DNA of 64,000 bases from Catalinimonas sp038039535. GTDB taxonomy: Bacteria; Bacteroidota; Bacteroidia; Cytophagales; Cyclobacteriaceae. Within the stretch, counting starts at the first letter, position 1. Each line of letters starts with the position of its first letter. Shown here piece after piece: positions 8,126 to 17,463 of the stretch. The position numbers and the translations under genes are program-made. The notes beneath the pieces were generated by a model, which worked only from the letters and a program-made list of their open reading frames with translations, had not been told where the DNA came from and made no database searches. The DNA is taken from contig NZ_JBBPHP010000008.1 in NCBI RefSeq assembly GCF_038039535.1, positions 1-64,000 of the forward strand, written 5' to 3'.

Positions 8126-9981
8126 TGGGTCAACATAGCTCAACTTTTGAACTACTCCTAATATGCTTTCTTTTCTTGTTAACTTTGATGGGAGCCGAGT
8201 ACTACTTGCTGATTAAGCTTGATAGCTCTGAAATTGAGGGATGGCATCCACTACTGCAGAGAGCGGTACAATTGCTTCTGGACCTGGGAAAAGGAATAAG
8301 ATTTATGGCTGTTTTGAGCTACACTGGAATAGTGCTACTATCTTCAAAACCAGACTCCTCCCGGCAAAAAAGAATCGCTTTTTCTATCACAATAAGGGTA
8401 GGAGGGAGCCTAATGGCAATCCTTTCTACATGGATGTTGCTTAGAGTAAATGGTTATGCAGCAAACATTGTTTACTGGCTTTATCCCACTGCCGCTTTTG
8501 GAACACTCATCAGTCTGCCATTGCTCTTACAAATCATTTATGCTAAGAGCAATAGGAGGAAAGATCAATATGAATCTCGTAAAATAGAAAATGATGATAG
8601 TATTCATCTAAAGACCCAAAGAGGTTGGATTAATGTCACTAATCCTTTTAGAGGAACCTTGGTGGTTGGCTCTTCTGGTTCAGGTAAATCAGAAAGCATC
8701 GGCAATACTTTTATCCAACAGTTTATCCAGAAAGGCTACTGTGGAATTATCTATGACTTCAAGTTTCCCACTTTGGTTCAGGAAGTTAATTCTGCACTAC
8801 ACTCGTACTGTAATGACACCGAAAAAAATTTTTATATTATCAACTTTCAAGACCCCACGCTTTCTCATCGTTGTAATCCACTCGCCCCAGAAAATATACC
8901 TACGCTTGCCCATGCCGAAGAATATGCCAGGGCCATCGTCAACAACCTGGATACCAGTACCATCAAACAAAGAGACTTCTTTTCTAACTCTGCTATCGCC
9001 TGGCTGTCATCATTGATTTGGTTCTTTCGTTCAGAATATCCTCAATACTGTACCTTACCGCATGTCATCAATACAGCACTTTATAAAGACTATGCGCAAG
9101 TGATCAGCATGCTGCAAACTAACCTAGAGAGTGCGGATATGAGCCGCAGTATTGCTACTGCTATTGAAAACAAAGCTGAAAAACAGATCGCAGGAGTAAT
9201 TGCATCATTACAAATATTGGTCAGCAAGATCAACAGCCCGGAAATTGTCTGGACATTGACTGGTGATGATTTTGATATGAAAATCAATGACCCTAAAAAT
9301 CCCAAGTTATTATGCCTGGGTTCATCTCCGGGTTTAGTAGATACTTTTAGTCCGGTGATTTCTCTTATCATCACAGTATCCTTAAAACAGATGAATCAGC
9401 AAGGGAAGCATAAATGCTTTGTACTATTGGATGAGGCACCGACTCTTTACATTCCTAAGTTTGAGATGATTCCAGCCACAGCCAGAAGTAACAAAATCGC
9501 CAGTGTCTATATGGCTCAGGATTATGCGCAAATGATTGATATGTATGGTAGAGAAAAAACCGAAGTCATCATTGCCAACCTATCCAACCAGTTCTATGGA
9601 AAAGTTAGCTCAGTTCAAACAGCTAAGTCAGTTTCTGAGATGATAGGAAAAGAGGAAAGGCTTATCACCAATCATTCCAGGGGAAGCAGCAGAGGAAGTA
9701 AAGGAGGTAGAAACCTTTCTCACAATACCAGTATTAGCCATCAGGAAAGATACATCATTAAACCTCAGGAAGTCATGCAACTTCAACCCGGAGAGTTTGT
9801 AGGCCAAACCGTAGAATCTACCATTCCTTATTTCTGGTCACGTGTGAAAAGAAGAGGTTTTGAGAATTCACGTTATCTTACAGCCTTTACACACTTTGAA
9901 GGCCAGGATATTCAAAAGATGTTACAAGCTAATTTTAAGCGAGTGAGGGGGGAGGTTGAACATATTGTTAAGCATTATTAA
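8122..9981 (+). CDS. type IV coupling protein (VirD4/TraG family)
   Basis: This 619-aa ATPase has four hydrophobic segments in its first 150 residues, a Walker A motif VVGSSGSGKSES near residue 187, and a Walker B motif CFVLLDEAPTLY near 437. A Q-rich linker with Ser/Gly repeats (NHSRGSSRGSKGG) follows near 512. This is the architecture of VirD4/TraG coupling proteins, which bring the relaxase-DNA complex to the secretion channel. It is translationally coupled to the relaxase (ATGA). No mating-pair-formation genes are present, so the element looks mobilizable rather than self-transmissible, unless those genes lie to the left of the window. Confidence 0.85.
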   Translation: MMGQHSSTFELLLICFLFLLTLMGAEYYLLIKLDSSEIEGWHPLLQRAVQLLLDLGKGIRFMAVLSYTGIVLLSSKPDSSRQKRIAFSITIRVGGSLMAILSTWMLLRVNGYAANIVYWLYPTAAFGTLISLPLLLQIIYAKSNRRKDQYESRKIENDDSIHLKTQRGWINVTNPFRGTLVVGSSGSGKSESIGNTFIQQFIQKGYCGIIYDFKFPTLVQEVNSALHSYCNDTEKNFYIINFQDPTLSHRCNPLAPENIPTLAHAEEYARAIVNNLDTSTIKQRDFFSNSAIAWLSSLIWFFRSEYPQYCTLPHVINTALYKDYAQVISMLQTNLESADMSRSIATAIENKAEKQIAGVIASLQILVSKINSPEIVWTLTGDDFDMKINDPKNPKLLCLGSSPGLVDTFSPVISLIITVSLKQMNQQGKHKCFVLLDEAPTLYIPKFEMIPATARSNKIASVYMAQDYAQMIDMYGREKTEVIIANLSNQFYGKVSSVQTAKSVSEMIGKEERLITNHSRGSSRGSKGGRNLSHNTSISHQERYIIKPQEVMQLQPGEFVGQTVESTIPYFWSRVKRRGFENSRYLTAFTHFEGQDIQKMLQANFKRVRGEVEHIVKHY

Positions 9982-10067
9982 GATAAATTTATACTGTGAG
10001 TAAGCTAAACCATTAAATTGATAAGGTGAGTAAAACATTGGCCGATTTTCAATCTTCTTAGTATTAG

Positions 10068-10568
10068 TTACTCTTCTTTCTCGAGCAGAGCTTGGAAGCT
10101 CTTAAGTTTATCTTTGCGAATAGCTTCGTTGATTTCTTTCCTGACATCTTTAAAATCCGTCACTCTTCCACAATAATACATTTCCACAAAAGGAGATTTT
10201 ACCAGAATCTGATCCATCAGCTGCTGCGGAGCAAGGGGACTTTCCAATGCAGCATATTCTTCATAAGTCATCTGAAGGAAAGCAGTAGTAGGACTTACCC
10301 CCTGCTGATCCAGCCAGTAACCCTGCTTTAAAAGTATAGGTCTAAGCAATTGCTCCCCTGACTTCAGGTCCTGGGGAGCGGGAAAAGAGAGAATTCGGCT
10401 ACCATCCTTTGAAAGCTTTACCGGCACATAATCCGAGTAATCTTCCTGCGTTTTGTAGACGATCAAAGGCGCAGTATCAATCAGAAGTAAGGTGGGTGCT
10501 GATCTCATACACGCAGTACTGAGCAGCAAGATGCAACAGACAAATAACTTTATCAATACCTGACTCAT
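10068..10568 (-). CDS. lipoprotein coupled to C10 protease (possible inhibitor)
   Basis: The chosen start (MSQVLIKLFVCC) gives 166 aa with a clear type II signal peptide ending in the lipobox LSTAC at about residues 16-20. A start 48 bp upstream is possible but would bury the signal peptide. The ATG overlaps the stop of the upstream protease gene by 4 bp, so translation is coupled. The mature part has no recognised domain. It contains a Tyr-rich segment (VEMYYCGRVTD) and a charged helical tail. In Bacteroides fragilis, C10 proteases are encoded next to small inhibitors, so an inhibitor or chaperone role is a reasonable guess. The sequence alone does not show it. Confidence 0.6.
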   Translation of the reverse strand: MSQVLIKLFVCCILLLSTACMRSAPTLLLIDTAPLIVYKTQEDYSDYVPVKLSKDGSRILSFPAPQDLKSGEQLLRPILLKQGYWLDQQGVSPTTAFLQMTYEEYAALESPLAPQQLMDQILVKSPFVEMYYCGRVTDFKDVRKEINEAIRKDKLKSFQALLEKEE

Positions 10569-13420
10569 GGTTTCAGTACTTTGTGAATCGTCTGTTGTCC
10601 TTCTGCCCATATACAATGTACTAAATAGAGTCCTTGAGAAAGATGCTGCATATTTATGCTGACTTCTTCATGGTTGACTGGTATGTCCTCTAAAAATCTA
10701 CCCTGAGCATCATAAATTTCTACGATCAGAGGACGCTCATGCTCAAAAGCCATGTGCAACAGATCCACTATCGGATTAGGATAAAGGCGGATTTCTACAC
10801 TTAAGGCATCACCGAGGCCTGTTACTTTGTCTACTTTAAAAAAGTCGCTGAAGTCATACACATTGGCATCTTCAGTATTATAAATGGCTATCCAGTAATC
10901 TGAAGCAGTGGTCATAGTATCTGGCAATTGCCACATGTAACTTCCGCTATTGCTGATATTTTCTGCAATGGCAAATTGAAGGTTTTCACCTTTATAGAGT
11001 TCCAGGCTAACATTTTCTATAAAATTACTTTCCCAACTGATTTCCTGGGTAGAACCTGACTGCCAGGACGCCCCATTGACAGGGCTGCTTAATGAGATCA
11101 GTTGCTGTTGCTGCTGGCGATTAACTTGTATATCCAGTGCATAGGTTCCCAGCTGACCGGCAAAGTATGGAGATACCCAAAGCAGAACTTTGCCTCCACC
11201 AGCTACTACGATATTTTCATCCATTTCAGTATCAAAAGCTTCTGACCAGTCGGTGCCCGCTTTTTTAAAAGAGAAAATTACATCATTGGTGTAGGTCAGG
11301 CCATCCTGGCTGTCGTAGCTGTCGTGTACCCTGACGTTGATTTCATAGTCCGGACCAGCAGGCAGGTCCAATTGGTAATAATCATAATCCAGTTCAGTAT
11401 GCTGGTTGGCATCTGTAATTTTGACACTGGACTGATTATTGGTAAACTGACTCACATCCAGGCTGAAGGCATTCACTTCCGTATCATTGTCTTCATAAGC
11501 ATCCGCGGCTATGGGAGGCGCCTGCACGATGACGGCTACCGGATTTACGTACTCTCCTCCGGCCAGCAACAAAGTATCTGTGCCATTTCCACTAAACAGC
11601 GCCAGCAGGTAAGTGCCAGGTTCAATTTCAGTGCCTGCAGAACCTAAGCTTAGATTTTCTTCAAATGTAAAACCAGAAGGAAGTGAGGGAATCTGTATAG
11701 AATCCACCATATCCTGATAATACCCTTCCAAATCATACAGTGCCGCATAGATGGTTCCTGTAAACTCCAGATCACCATAATTGGTCACATTGAAAGATAC
11801 GCTGTAGGATTGACCCTGCATAATAGATGCTGATTCCAGTGTTAGGGCTGCTGATAGTGTCATATCATTATCCGAACCCAATACTTCCACATCCAATACA
11901 GGAGCATAAGTATCACTATTCACCAATTGCCAGTCCCCATCTTCGGCTTTGTAGAAGATCGCTAGGGCATAAGTTCCCGGTGTGGCGATGGGCAAGCCTT
12001 CGGAAGAAAAATTCAGCTCGTAATAAGTCTGAGCTTCAAAAGTGGTGAAAGAAACACTATCTAATATTTCGGTAATATTCTCACGATTGGTAATTACGGC
12101 AGCCAGTTGGCCAGAAAATTCTCCCAAACCAAAATTGGCTACCTGTACATCTACAGTAAATGGATTGGCAAAAAGAATGGGATTGGGATCAATCTGAATT
12201 TCACTATAGAGTTGCATATCAAAACTTTCAGGGTCAGTAGGCTCATTAGGATCCTGTCCACCATTATCATCTTTAGGTGTGATGCCATAGACAATTGCCT
12301 GGTCACTGTTGTAGCTACCGTTTCCTCCACCCGTACCCAGTTCAGAAGGACTTAGGTCATTGATATAATAGTAGCCGTCCATCATACCACCCCATCCCCA
12401 GTTAAAATGGAAAAACTCATCATCCTGATAACCATCGCAGACAAATGCATGTCCTGCACCATTTCCCATACCTTCATAATAAATGGGGCGACCCGCGTCC
12501 AGTTCGGATTGCAGGAGGCTCACCCACTGCTCCTGTGTAAACTGTTCGCGATGAGCCAGTTCAGCCTCATACTGAAAATACTTTTGCAGTGCAGGTTGTA
12601 CCAAGACGGCACCGGCAGAACCGCTGCTGTTGACCCCATACTGCATGTCTACACTGACTCCGGCATGAAAACTCAGTAGAGCTACTGCCTCATTGGGAGC
12701 ATTGACTTCATCAGGCATCTGATCCCAGGCATATTCGGCCAGCCCAAAATCAGCGGAAATGGTACCATAAGTACGGTGTTGATAGGAGTAAAAACCACTG
12801 CCTCTTTCTGGATAGTTGTGATATTTCATAATCTGCGCCATAGCAGTAGCCACACAGCCTACTACTACACTTTCTCCATATTCTGCATCATAAGGACACA
12901 TATCATTGAAGTAAGGAGATTGATTCCACTTAGTACTCATCAGGGGAGCTACTGCTTTGGTAGACTCAGAACCCAGCTCACGCCATGCTTTGGAAATCCG
13001 GGCAGTAGGCTGCTGTTCCTCCCTGATCAGCTGTCTGAGCTGCTGTTCATAGTGATCCACCCACTTCCGATAAGCATCAGGTAACTGATTGACATCAAAG
13101 TTGCCTTCATCCGAAAAACCTAAAATAGGATAAGCGGCATCGTCACCGGAAACGATGACAAAACCATCTGTTTCATTATTGAAAATATAATAGAGCGGTT
13201 GAATGCTCTGGCGAGTGTTGGAGGAAGCAGGCATGCGCTTGACATAGCTTAACTGCAACTCAACAGATTGCACCCTTCCATTAGTTTGTGAGAGCCGGTG
13301 GCTTAAAAATTCTCTGGCAATGATTTCTGCCTGTTCAGGTGTTACCTCTGCTCCAAGACAAAACAGAGAGAATAGCCAAAAGCAAAAGAATTGAGACAAA
13401 ATGAAAAGACGGTGCGCCAT
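10565..13420 (-). CDS. secreted C10 (streptopain-type) cysteine protease, T9SS substrate
   Basis: The start at 13420 (MAHRLFILSQFF) places a signal peptide at the N-terminus; a start 30 bp upstream is less likely. A Spi-type propeptide (about residues 25-135) precedes the C10 peptidase domain, with the catalytic cysteine in VVVGCVATAMAQI (about residue 189) and histidine in NGAGHAFVCDGY (about 324), then the typical FHFNWGWGG segment. Two CARDB-like beta domains and a pre-peptidase-C-type domain (about 630-760) follow. The last 80 residues are a T9SS type A sorting domain (LYPNP start, GLYLVH near the end). It should be exported, matured and attached or released at the surface. It appears to be cargo of the mobilizable element, which is inference from position. 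Confidence 0.9.
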   Translation of the reverse strand: MAHRLFILSQFFCFWLFSLFCLGAEVTPEQAEIIAREFLSHRLSQTNGRVQSVELQLSYVKRMPASSNTRQSIQPLYYIFNNETDGFVIVSGDDAAYPILGFSDEGNFDVNQLPDAYRKWVDHYEQQLRQLIREEQQPTARISKAWRELGSESTKAVAPLMSTKWNQSPYFNDMCPYDAEYGESVVVGCVATAMAQIMKYHNYPERGSGFYSYQHRTYGTISADFGLAEYAWDQMPDEVNAPNEAVALLSFHAGVSVDMQYGVNSSGSAGAVLVQPALQKYFQYEAELAHREQFTQEQWVSLLQSELDAGRPIYYEGMGNGAGHAFVCDGYQDDEFFHFNWGWGGMMDGYYYINDLSPSELGTGGGNGSYNSDQAIVYGITPKDDNGGQDPNEPTDPESFDMQLYSEIQIDPNPILFANPFTVDVQVANFGLGEFSGQLAAVITNRENITEILDSVSFTTFEAQTYYELNFSSEGLPIATPGTYALAIFYKAEDGDWQLVNSDTYAPVLDVEVLGSDNDMTLSAALTLESASIMQGQSYSVSFNVTNYGDLEFTGTIYAALYDLEGYYQDMVDSIQIPSLPSGFTFEENLSLGSAGTEIEPGTYLLALFSGNGTDTLLLAGGEYVNPVAVIVQAPPIAADAYEDNDTEVNAFSLDVSQFTNNQSSVKITDANQHTELDYDYYQLDLPAGPDYEINVRVHDSYDSQDGLTYTNDVIFSFKKAGTDWSEAFDTEMDENIVVAGGGKVLLWVSPYFAGQLGTYALDIQVNRQQQQQLISLSSPVNGASWQSGSTQEISWESNFIENVSLELYKGENLQFAIAENISNSGSYMWQLPDTMTTASDYWIAIYNTEDANVYDFSDFFKVDKVTGLGDALSVEIRLYPNPIVDLLHMAFEHERPLIVEIYDAQGRFLEDIPVNHEEVSINMQHLSQGLYLVHCIWAEGQQTIHKVLKP

Positions 13421-14093
13421 TGTTTTTCCTGGCAAAAATAAGGAGCTCATGCAATCCGGTTTGGGTGAAGGTCTGATTTACTTACAAAGCTACTTTTGCA
13501 GGTAAAAAGGACGAATACCCATTAAGCCGTAATTGCACTACCGTAAATCCGGTATTTTAATGATATGAAACAGAGAATAGCATTCACGAAAAAAGAGTGA
13601 AAGTGCTGGATATGGTCAAAAATTAATTGATTCAGAAATTAGGTTTATATAATGTACTGGTTTCCTTTAGCCAAATTTTTGAGTACTACCTAAAGAATAC
13701 TACCTCATTCATTATATTTTCAATGTCTTGAGTTCTAATATGCCAAATAAAGTAGATGTCGTTTATAACAACCTAAGATCAAGTTATTGTATCCGTCTTC
13801 TACTATTCTTGGGTCAATACTATTTAGCAGATTTGAACAGAGGTAGGCGATTTGCAGAATAGTCATACAGGAACACTACAAGTTTACTGTTCTGTTTTAC
13901 TATCTGTTTCAGACTTTTTAGATGAGATAGGTAACCAGGATGAACAACTTAAATTTCTACTAATCTTTTCTAGTCTTTCACCCTCTCACGAATTTAAAAA
14001 TCATAAAGTGTATTATTAAATATGAAGTAATTTCAAGCATTAAAATAAAGTAGTAGTATGCACTAAATTGAACTTCCTACTCATAATGTACGG
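13421..14093. other. gene-free stretch between protease and integrase
   Basis: No supportable gene is seen here. The part just left of 13560 should hold the protease promoter (minus strand). An imperfect inverted repeat taccg/cggta flanks taaatc at 13539-13554. A copy of ataggtaacc at 13927-13936 matches part of the inverted repeat on the other side of the integrase. The rest is AT-rich with nothing recognised. Confidence 0.4.
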
Positions 14094-15350
14094 CTATTGT
14101 CCTAATTCTCGGACTTGGGCACTTTCTTTTTTATCACTCTTTGCAAGTTTACTCCTTAAGGCTTTCATGTCTTCACTAACCTTTTTCTCAACTACCTTAG
14201 CGTAAACCTGAGTAGTACGCAGGTTCTTATGACCTAACATTGAGCTTACAGATTCCATGGGAACGCCATTGGTAAGCGTCACTGAGGTAGCAAATGTATG
14301 TCTTGCAATATGAAAGGTTAATTTCTTATGAATACCGCAGACATCAGCAATTTCTTTTAAATATGCATTTAACTTTTGGTTGGTAATAACAGGGAGCAAT
14401 TGCTCTCCATTGGTAACCTCACCATGCTCTTTATATTTTTCTAAAATCTTTAGGGCAGGTGGAAGTAGCGGTACATTGGAAGAAACACCTGTTTTTCTTC
14501 TTTCTGCAAATAACCAGTACTCTCCATCAATGCCACGAGAAATATCAGCTGGTTTAAGTTTGTAAACATCCGCGTAAGCAAGGCCTGTGTAGCAGCAGAA
14601 TACGAAAATATCTCTAACCAGATTTAGTCTTTGAGTAGGGAAATTTTTATTGGCGATTCTTTCAAGTTCTTCTTCTGTTAAATAGTCACGCTTTACCTCT
14701 TTTAAAGTACATTTATATGCAAGGAACGGATCCTTTTCCAGCCAGCCATTTACAACCGCAATGCGTATGATTTTTTTGAAATTGCGAAGGTACTTACTAG
14801 CTGTATTGTGACTATTACCTCTGACGGTCTTTAGAAAAAACTCATATCTTGTGATAAAGCTATATTGAAGCTCTGATAAGTAAATATCATCTCTTTTGTA
14901 CTCATATTTGATAAATTCTTTAGTGAGTTTGAGGGAAGTTTCATAACGTTCTAAAGTACCGGCAGCATACTCCTTTCCAACTTGAGCTCTCATCTCATTA
15001 TTATGCTGCATAAATATTTTTATCAAACTATGAGCATTGTCTTTTTTTCCAGTAAATGCACTTTTGATAATGCTTGGAGTAATCACCTGATCCTTTTCAA
15101 TTAGGTTATGATAAATCTTTCTGATTTTAGCTCTTATCTGATCCAGGTGTGAATTAATTCTTCTTGATTCTTCCTTATTCCCCTTAACACTACCCGTTTT
15201 AGAATTCCATTTTTCTGCCAATACTCTTTCTCCTGTAGCTATCTCAGTCCGCTTACCATTGACAGTAACTCTAGCATAAATTGGAGCTAAACCACTACTG
15301 TTTACCTTAGCTTTATTTAACCAGAACAATATTGAAAGTGAATACTTCAT
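14094..15350 (-). CDS. tyrosine site-specific integrase of the mobile element
   Basis: This 418-aa integrase has an N-terminal arm-binding domain (residues 1-100), a SAM-like core-binding domain (about 105-205) and a catalytic domain. The catalytic signature HIARHTF, then LGHKNLRTTQVYAK, supplies the His-x-x-Arg, second His and nucleophilic Tyr. At the position of the first catalytic arginine the sequence reads YTGLAYADV, so that arginine is absent, as in IntDOT-type integrases of Bacteroidota conjugative transposons. The gene ends the element and faces the 3' end of tRNA-Ser, 199 bp away, the usual layout when the tRNA end is the attachment site. The inverted repeats upstream are likely arm sites or operators. 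Confidence 0.88.
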   Translation of the reverse strand: MKYSLSILFWLNKAKVNSSGLAPIYARVTVNGKRTEIATGERVLAEKWNSKTGSVKGNKEESRRINSHLDQIRAKIRKIYHNLIEKDQVITPSIIKSAFTGKKDNAHSLIKIFMQHNNEMRAQVGKEYAAGTLERYETSLKLTKEFIKYEYKRDDIYLSELQYSFITRYEFFLKTVRGNSHNTASKYLRNFKKIIRIAVVNGWLEKDPFLAYKCTLKEVKRDYLTEEELERIANKNFPTQRLNLVRDIFVFCCYTGLAYADVYKLKPADISRGIDGEYWLFAERRKTGVSSNVPLLPPALKILEKYKEHGEVTNGEQLLPVITNQKLNAYLKEIADVCGIHKKLTFHIARHTFATSVTLTNGVPMESVSSMLGHKNLRTTQVYAKVVEKKVSEDMKALRSKLAKSDKKESAQVRELGQ

Positions 15351-15397
15351 TGGCCCTTGATGTTTTACATTAGAATACGTAACTAATACTTTTTACA

Positions 15398-15440
15398 ATT
15401 CGGTTACCTATTCAAAAACAAGCAAAATAGGTAACCGAAT
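15398..15440. repeat. 15-bp perfect inverted repeat upstream of integrase
   Basis: attcggttacctatt (15398-15412) and aataggtaaccgaat (15426-15440) are perfect inverted repeats separated by 13 nt. A partial third copy follows (aataggtcacc). They lie between the integrase start and the tRNA and are not followed by a T-run in either direction. They are likely binding sites for the integrase or its accessory factor, or an operator of the integrase gene. Confidence 0.6.
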
Positions 15441-15488
15441 AGGTCACCTAAGTTATAAGAATTGGTGAATAAAATGAAGGGCTTAATA

Positions 15489-15526
15489 ACAAAAAACCCT
15501 TCAAATCTTAAAATTTGAAGGGTTTT
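15489..15526 (-). terminator. terminator of tRNA-Ser
   Basis: A perfect 14-bp stem pairs aaaacccttcaaat (15493-15506) with atttgaagggtttt (15513-15526), with a 6-nt loop. Read on the minus strand, it ends in a run of Ts downstream of the tRNA, so it terminates the tRNA-Ser transcript. Confidence 0.8.
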
Positions 15527-15548
15527 GGTGGTCAATGAATCAAAGATG

Positions 15549-15633
15549 CAGAGAGTGAGGGATTCGAACCCCCGGACCCGTGAAGGTCTCCGGTTTTCAA
15601 GACCGGCGCGTTCGACCACTCCGCCAACTCTCT
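15549..15633 (-). tRNA. tRNA-Ser (anticodon TGA)
   Basis: On the minus strand the sequence folds as a class II tRNA. The acceptor stem is agagagt/actctct, the anticodon stem ccggt/accgg has loop cttgaaa (anticodon TGA, serine), and there are a long variable arm and a T-arm ggttcgaatcc. Its 3' end faces the integrase gene, so it is the probable attachment target. The 85-nt length fits a serine tRNA. Confidence 0.92.
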
Positions 15634-15731
15634 GTGTAGTTATTCGCTTTGGTGAACGAGAATGCAAATGTAAAGTTTTTCATTTTAATGACAAATGATC
15701 AATGAGAGAATTTTTGGTTTTTTAAAAAGAA

Positions 15732-16139
15732 TCAATCAAAAAAAGGCTTAAGTAGAGCAATCATTTTTTCAGGAGGTCTGCAGGGGCGTTTGGTATTAGC
15801 CTTCATGAAAGCCAGTTTGGTTTCCCCCGAATGTACGAGTTTGCCAGCCTCATTATAGATTTGATAGAAAAAACTGATCTTTACTGAAGGTATATCTTTG
15901 ATACTTACCTCTATACTAAGTAAATCGTCATATACTGCCGGATGATGGTAGTAGGAGTGGTTCTCCAGTACTGGCATCATGATCCCTTCATCCTCCAATT
16001 CTTTGTAACTCATGCCCAGATGTCTCAAGGCTTCTACCCGTGCTACTTCAAAGTAAGAAGCGTAATTGCCATAATAAACATAAGCCATCTGGTCTGTTTC
16101 CCCGTAACGAACTCTGATTTGGGTTGTGTGAGTATACAT
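15732..16139 (-). CDS. acyl-CoA thioesterase, 4HBT/YbgC family
   Basis: This 135-aa hotdog-fold protein carries the family signature VRYGETDQMAYVYYGNYASYFE near residues 9-30, with the catalytic aspartate in ETDQMAYVYYGNY. The rest (LGMSYKELEDEGI; HPAVYDDLLSIEV) follows the 4-hydroxybenzoyl-CoA thioesterase/YbgC pattern at full length. It hydrolyses acyl-CoA thioesters in the cytoplasm; the substrate cannot be told from sequence. It lies 6 bp after mltG and is probably cotranscribed with it. Confidence 0.85.
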   Translation of the reverse strand: MYTHTTQIRVRYGETDQMAYVYYGNYASYFEVARVEALRHLGMSYKELEDEGIMMPVLENHSYYHHPAVYDDLLSIEVSIKDIPSVKISFFYQIYNEAGKLVHSGETKLAFMKANTKRPCRPPEKMIALLKPFFD

Positions 16140-16145
16140 AAAAAG

Positions 16146-17180
16146 TTAGTTGTAAATCCCTGCCTGACTTAAAGCACGCTGATAGCGGCGGGCATTGGCC
16201 AAATGAGTTTGAAGATTAGTGGCAAAATTGTGATAACCGGAGAAATCTTCTTTTGCACACATATACAGATAGTTATGGTCTTCGTAGTTGAGTACAGCGT
16301 TGATAGCCTGAATAGAAGGAGCACGTATAGGTCCGGGAGGAAGACCTGTGTATTTATAGGTATTGTAGGGCGAGTCAATCTCTTTGTGTTTATCCAAAAC
16401 CCGGCGAATGGTAAAATCCTGAGCAGCAAATACCAGGGTGGGATCAGCCTGCAAAGCAATATTGCGCTGCAGGCGATTTAGATATAAGCCTGCCACTACT
16501 GGAGCCTCCTCCATCTTATTGGTTTCTGATTCCACTATTGATGCCAGAATAGACACTTCCACCGGAGTCATGTTAAGCGCTTTAGCTTTATTCAAACGTT
16601 CCTCATTCCAAAACCTTTGATATTCCTGATGCATACGATCCAGAAGTTCCTTTTCCTGGGTAGTCCAGAACATTTCATAAGTATTGGGCAAAAACATTGT
16701 CATGATGTTTTCTTCCGAAAAGCCATATTGTGCGATTACAGAAGAGTCCTGGATAAGTTTTAAAAACTTATCAGCCTCGGCTTCAAGGTTTGAAGTAAGC
16801 TTTTCTGCAAGCTCTGGTTTTAGTCTTACATTATTAAAGGTAACGTCTACCGGCTCCTGTTTACCGGAACGCAGATACCGAATAGCTTCCAGATTAGACA
16901 TATCAGGACTCAGAATGTAGCGGCCGGGTTTGACATACTGATCGTACTTCATGAGTTTGGAGAGAACGCTAAAAGATAGTAGGTCATTTACATACCCTTC
17001 TTCATACAGCATATCCCGTACTTCGTCAAAGGTAGAGCCAGTAGGAATGAGTACTTCTCTTTCTGATTTGTCTACCAGTATATTGGGCGACATAAGCATT
17101 TGGTAGGCATAAAAGGAGAAGGAAACTACTGCTACTGTAAATACTATCAGTCCTATTATGAATATTTTGTTTCTTTTCAT
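16146..17180 (-). CDS. mltG: endolytic transglycosylase MltG
   Basis: This 344-aa protein has one N-terminal transmembrane helix (residues 6-28), a LysM-like segment (about 40-110) and the YceG/MltG catalytic domain. The signature ILASIVESETNK near residue 210 carries the catalytic glutamate, and ALQADPTLVFA and PYNTYKYTGLPPGPI are further family blocks. The enzyme cleaves nascent peptidoglycan strands at the inner membrane and helps set glycan length. Length and motifs are complete. Confidence 0.93.
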   Translation of the reverse strand: MKRNKIFIIGLIVFTVAVVSFSFYAYQMLMSPNILVDKSEREVLIPTGSTFDEVRDMLYEEGYVNDLLSFSVLSKLMKYDQYVKPGRYILSPDMSNLEAIRYLRSGKQEPVDVTFNNVRLKPELAEKLTSNLEAEADKFLKLIQDSSVIAQYGFSEENIMTMFLPNTYEMFWTTQEKELLDRMHQEYQRFWNEERLNKAKALNMTPVEVSILASIVESETNKMEEAPVVAGLYLNRLQRNIALQADPTLVFAAQDFTIRRVLDKHKEIDSPYNTYKYTGLPPGPIRAPSIQAINAVLNYEDHNYLYMCAKEDFSGYHNFATNLQTHLANARRYQRALSQAGIYN

Positions 17181-17463
17181 TCGTATGGGTTTAACATTCT
17201 TGCTTTGTCAATGCGCTGAGTGATATGGAAATAAAAAATATAATATGGTTCAAGAATCACTACCACACATTTCATAACGTCAGCAAAATTAGTAATTTGT
17301 CCGAAAAGGACATTTTTGATTTATAGTTTTAATAATCCTGAGATAAGCATGTAGTTTTTAATAAAACTTTACGTAAAATGCTTGAGTACAACAAACATCT
17401 TTTACCCAATACTTAGTTTAACTTAAGCTGTTTTTTATTAGTCAATCCAAATTTATTCTATCT

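Noticed and set aside
10569..10616. Earlier start for the lipoprotein gene
   Set aside because: It would put 16 residues before a clear signal peptide with lipobox and lose the 4-bp coupling to the protease stop.
15404..15667. 87-aa open frame on the minus strand across the tRNA-Ser region
   Set aside because: It runs through the tRNA, its terminator and the inverted repeat; the protein has no sensible features.
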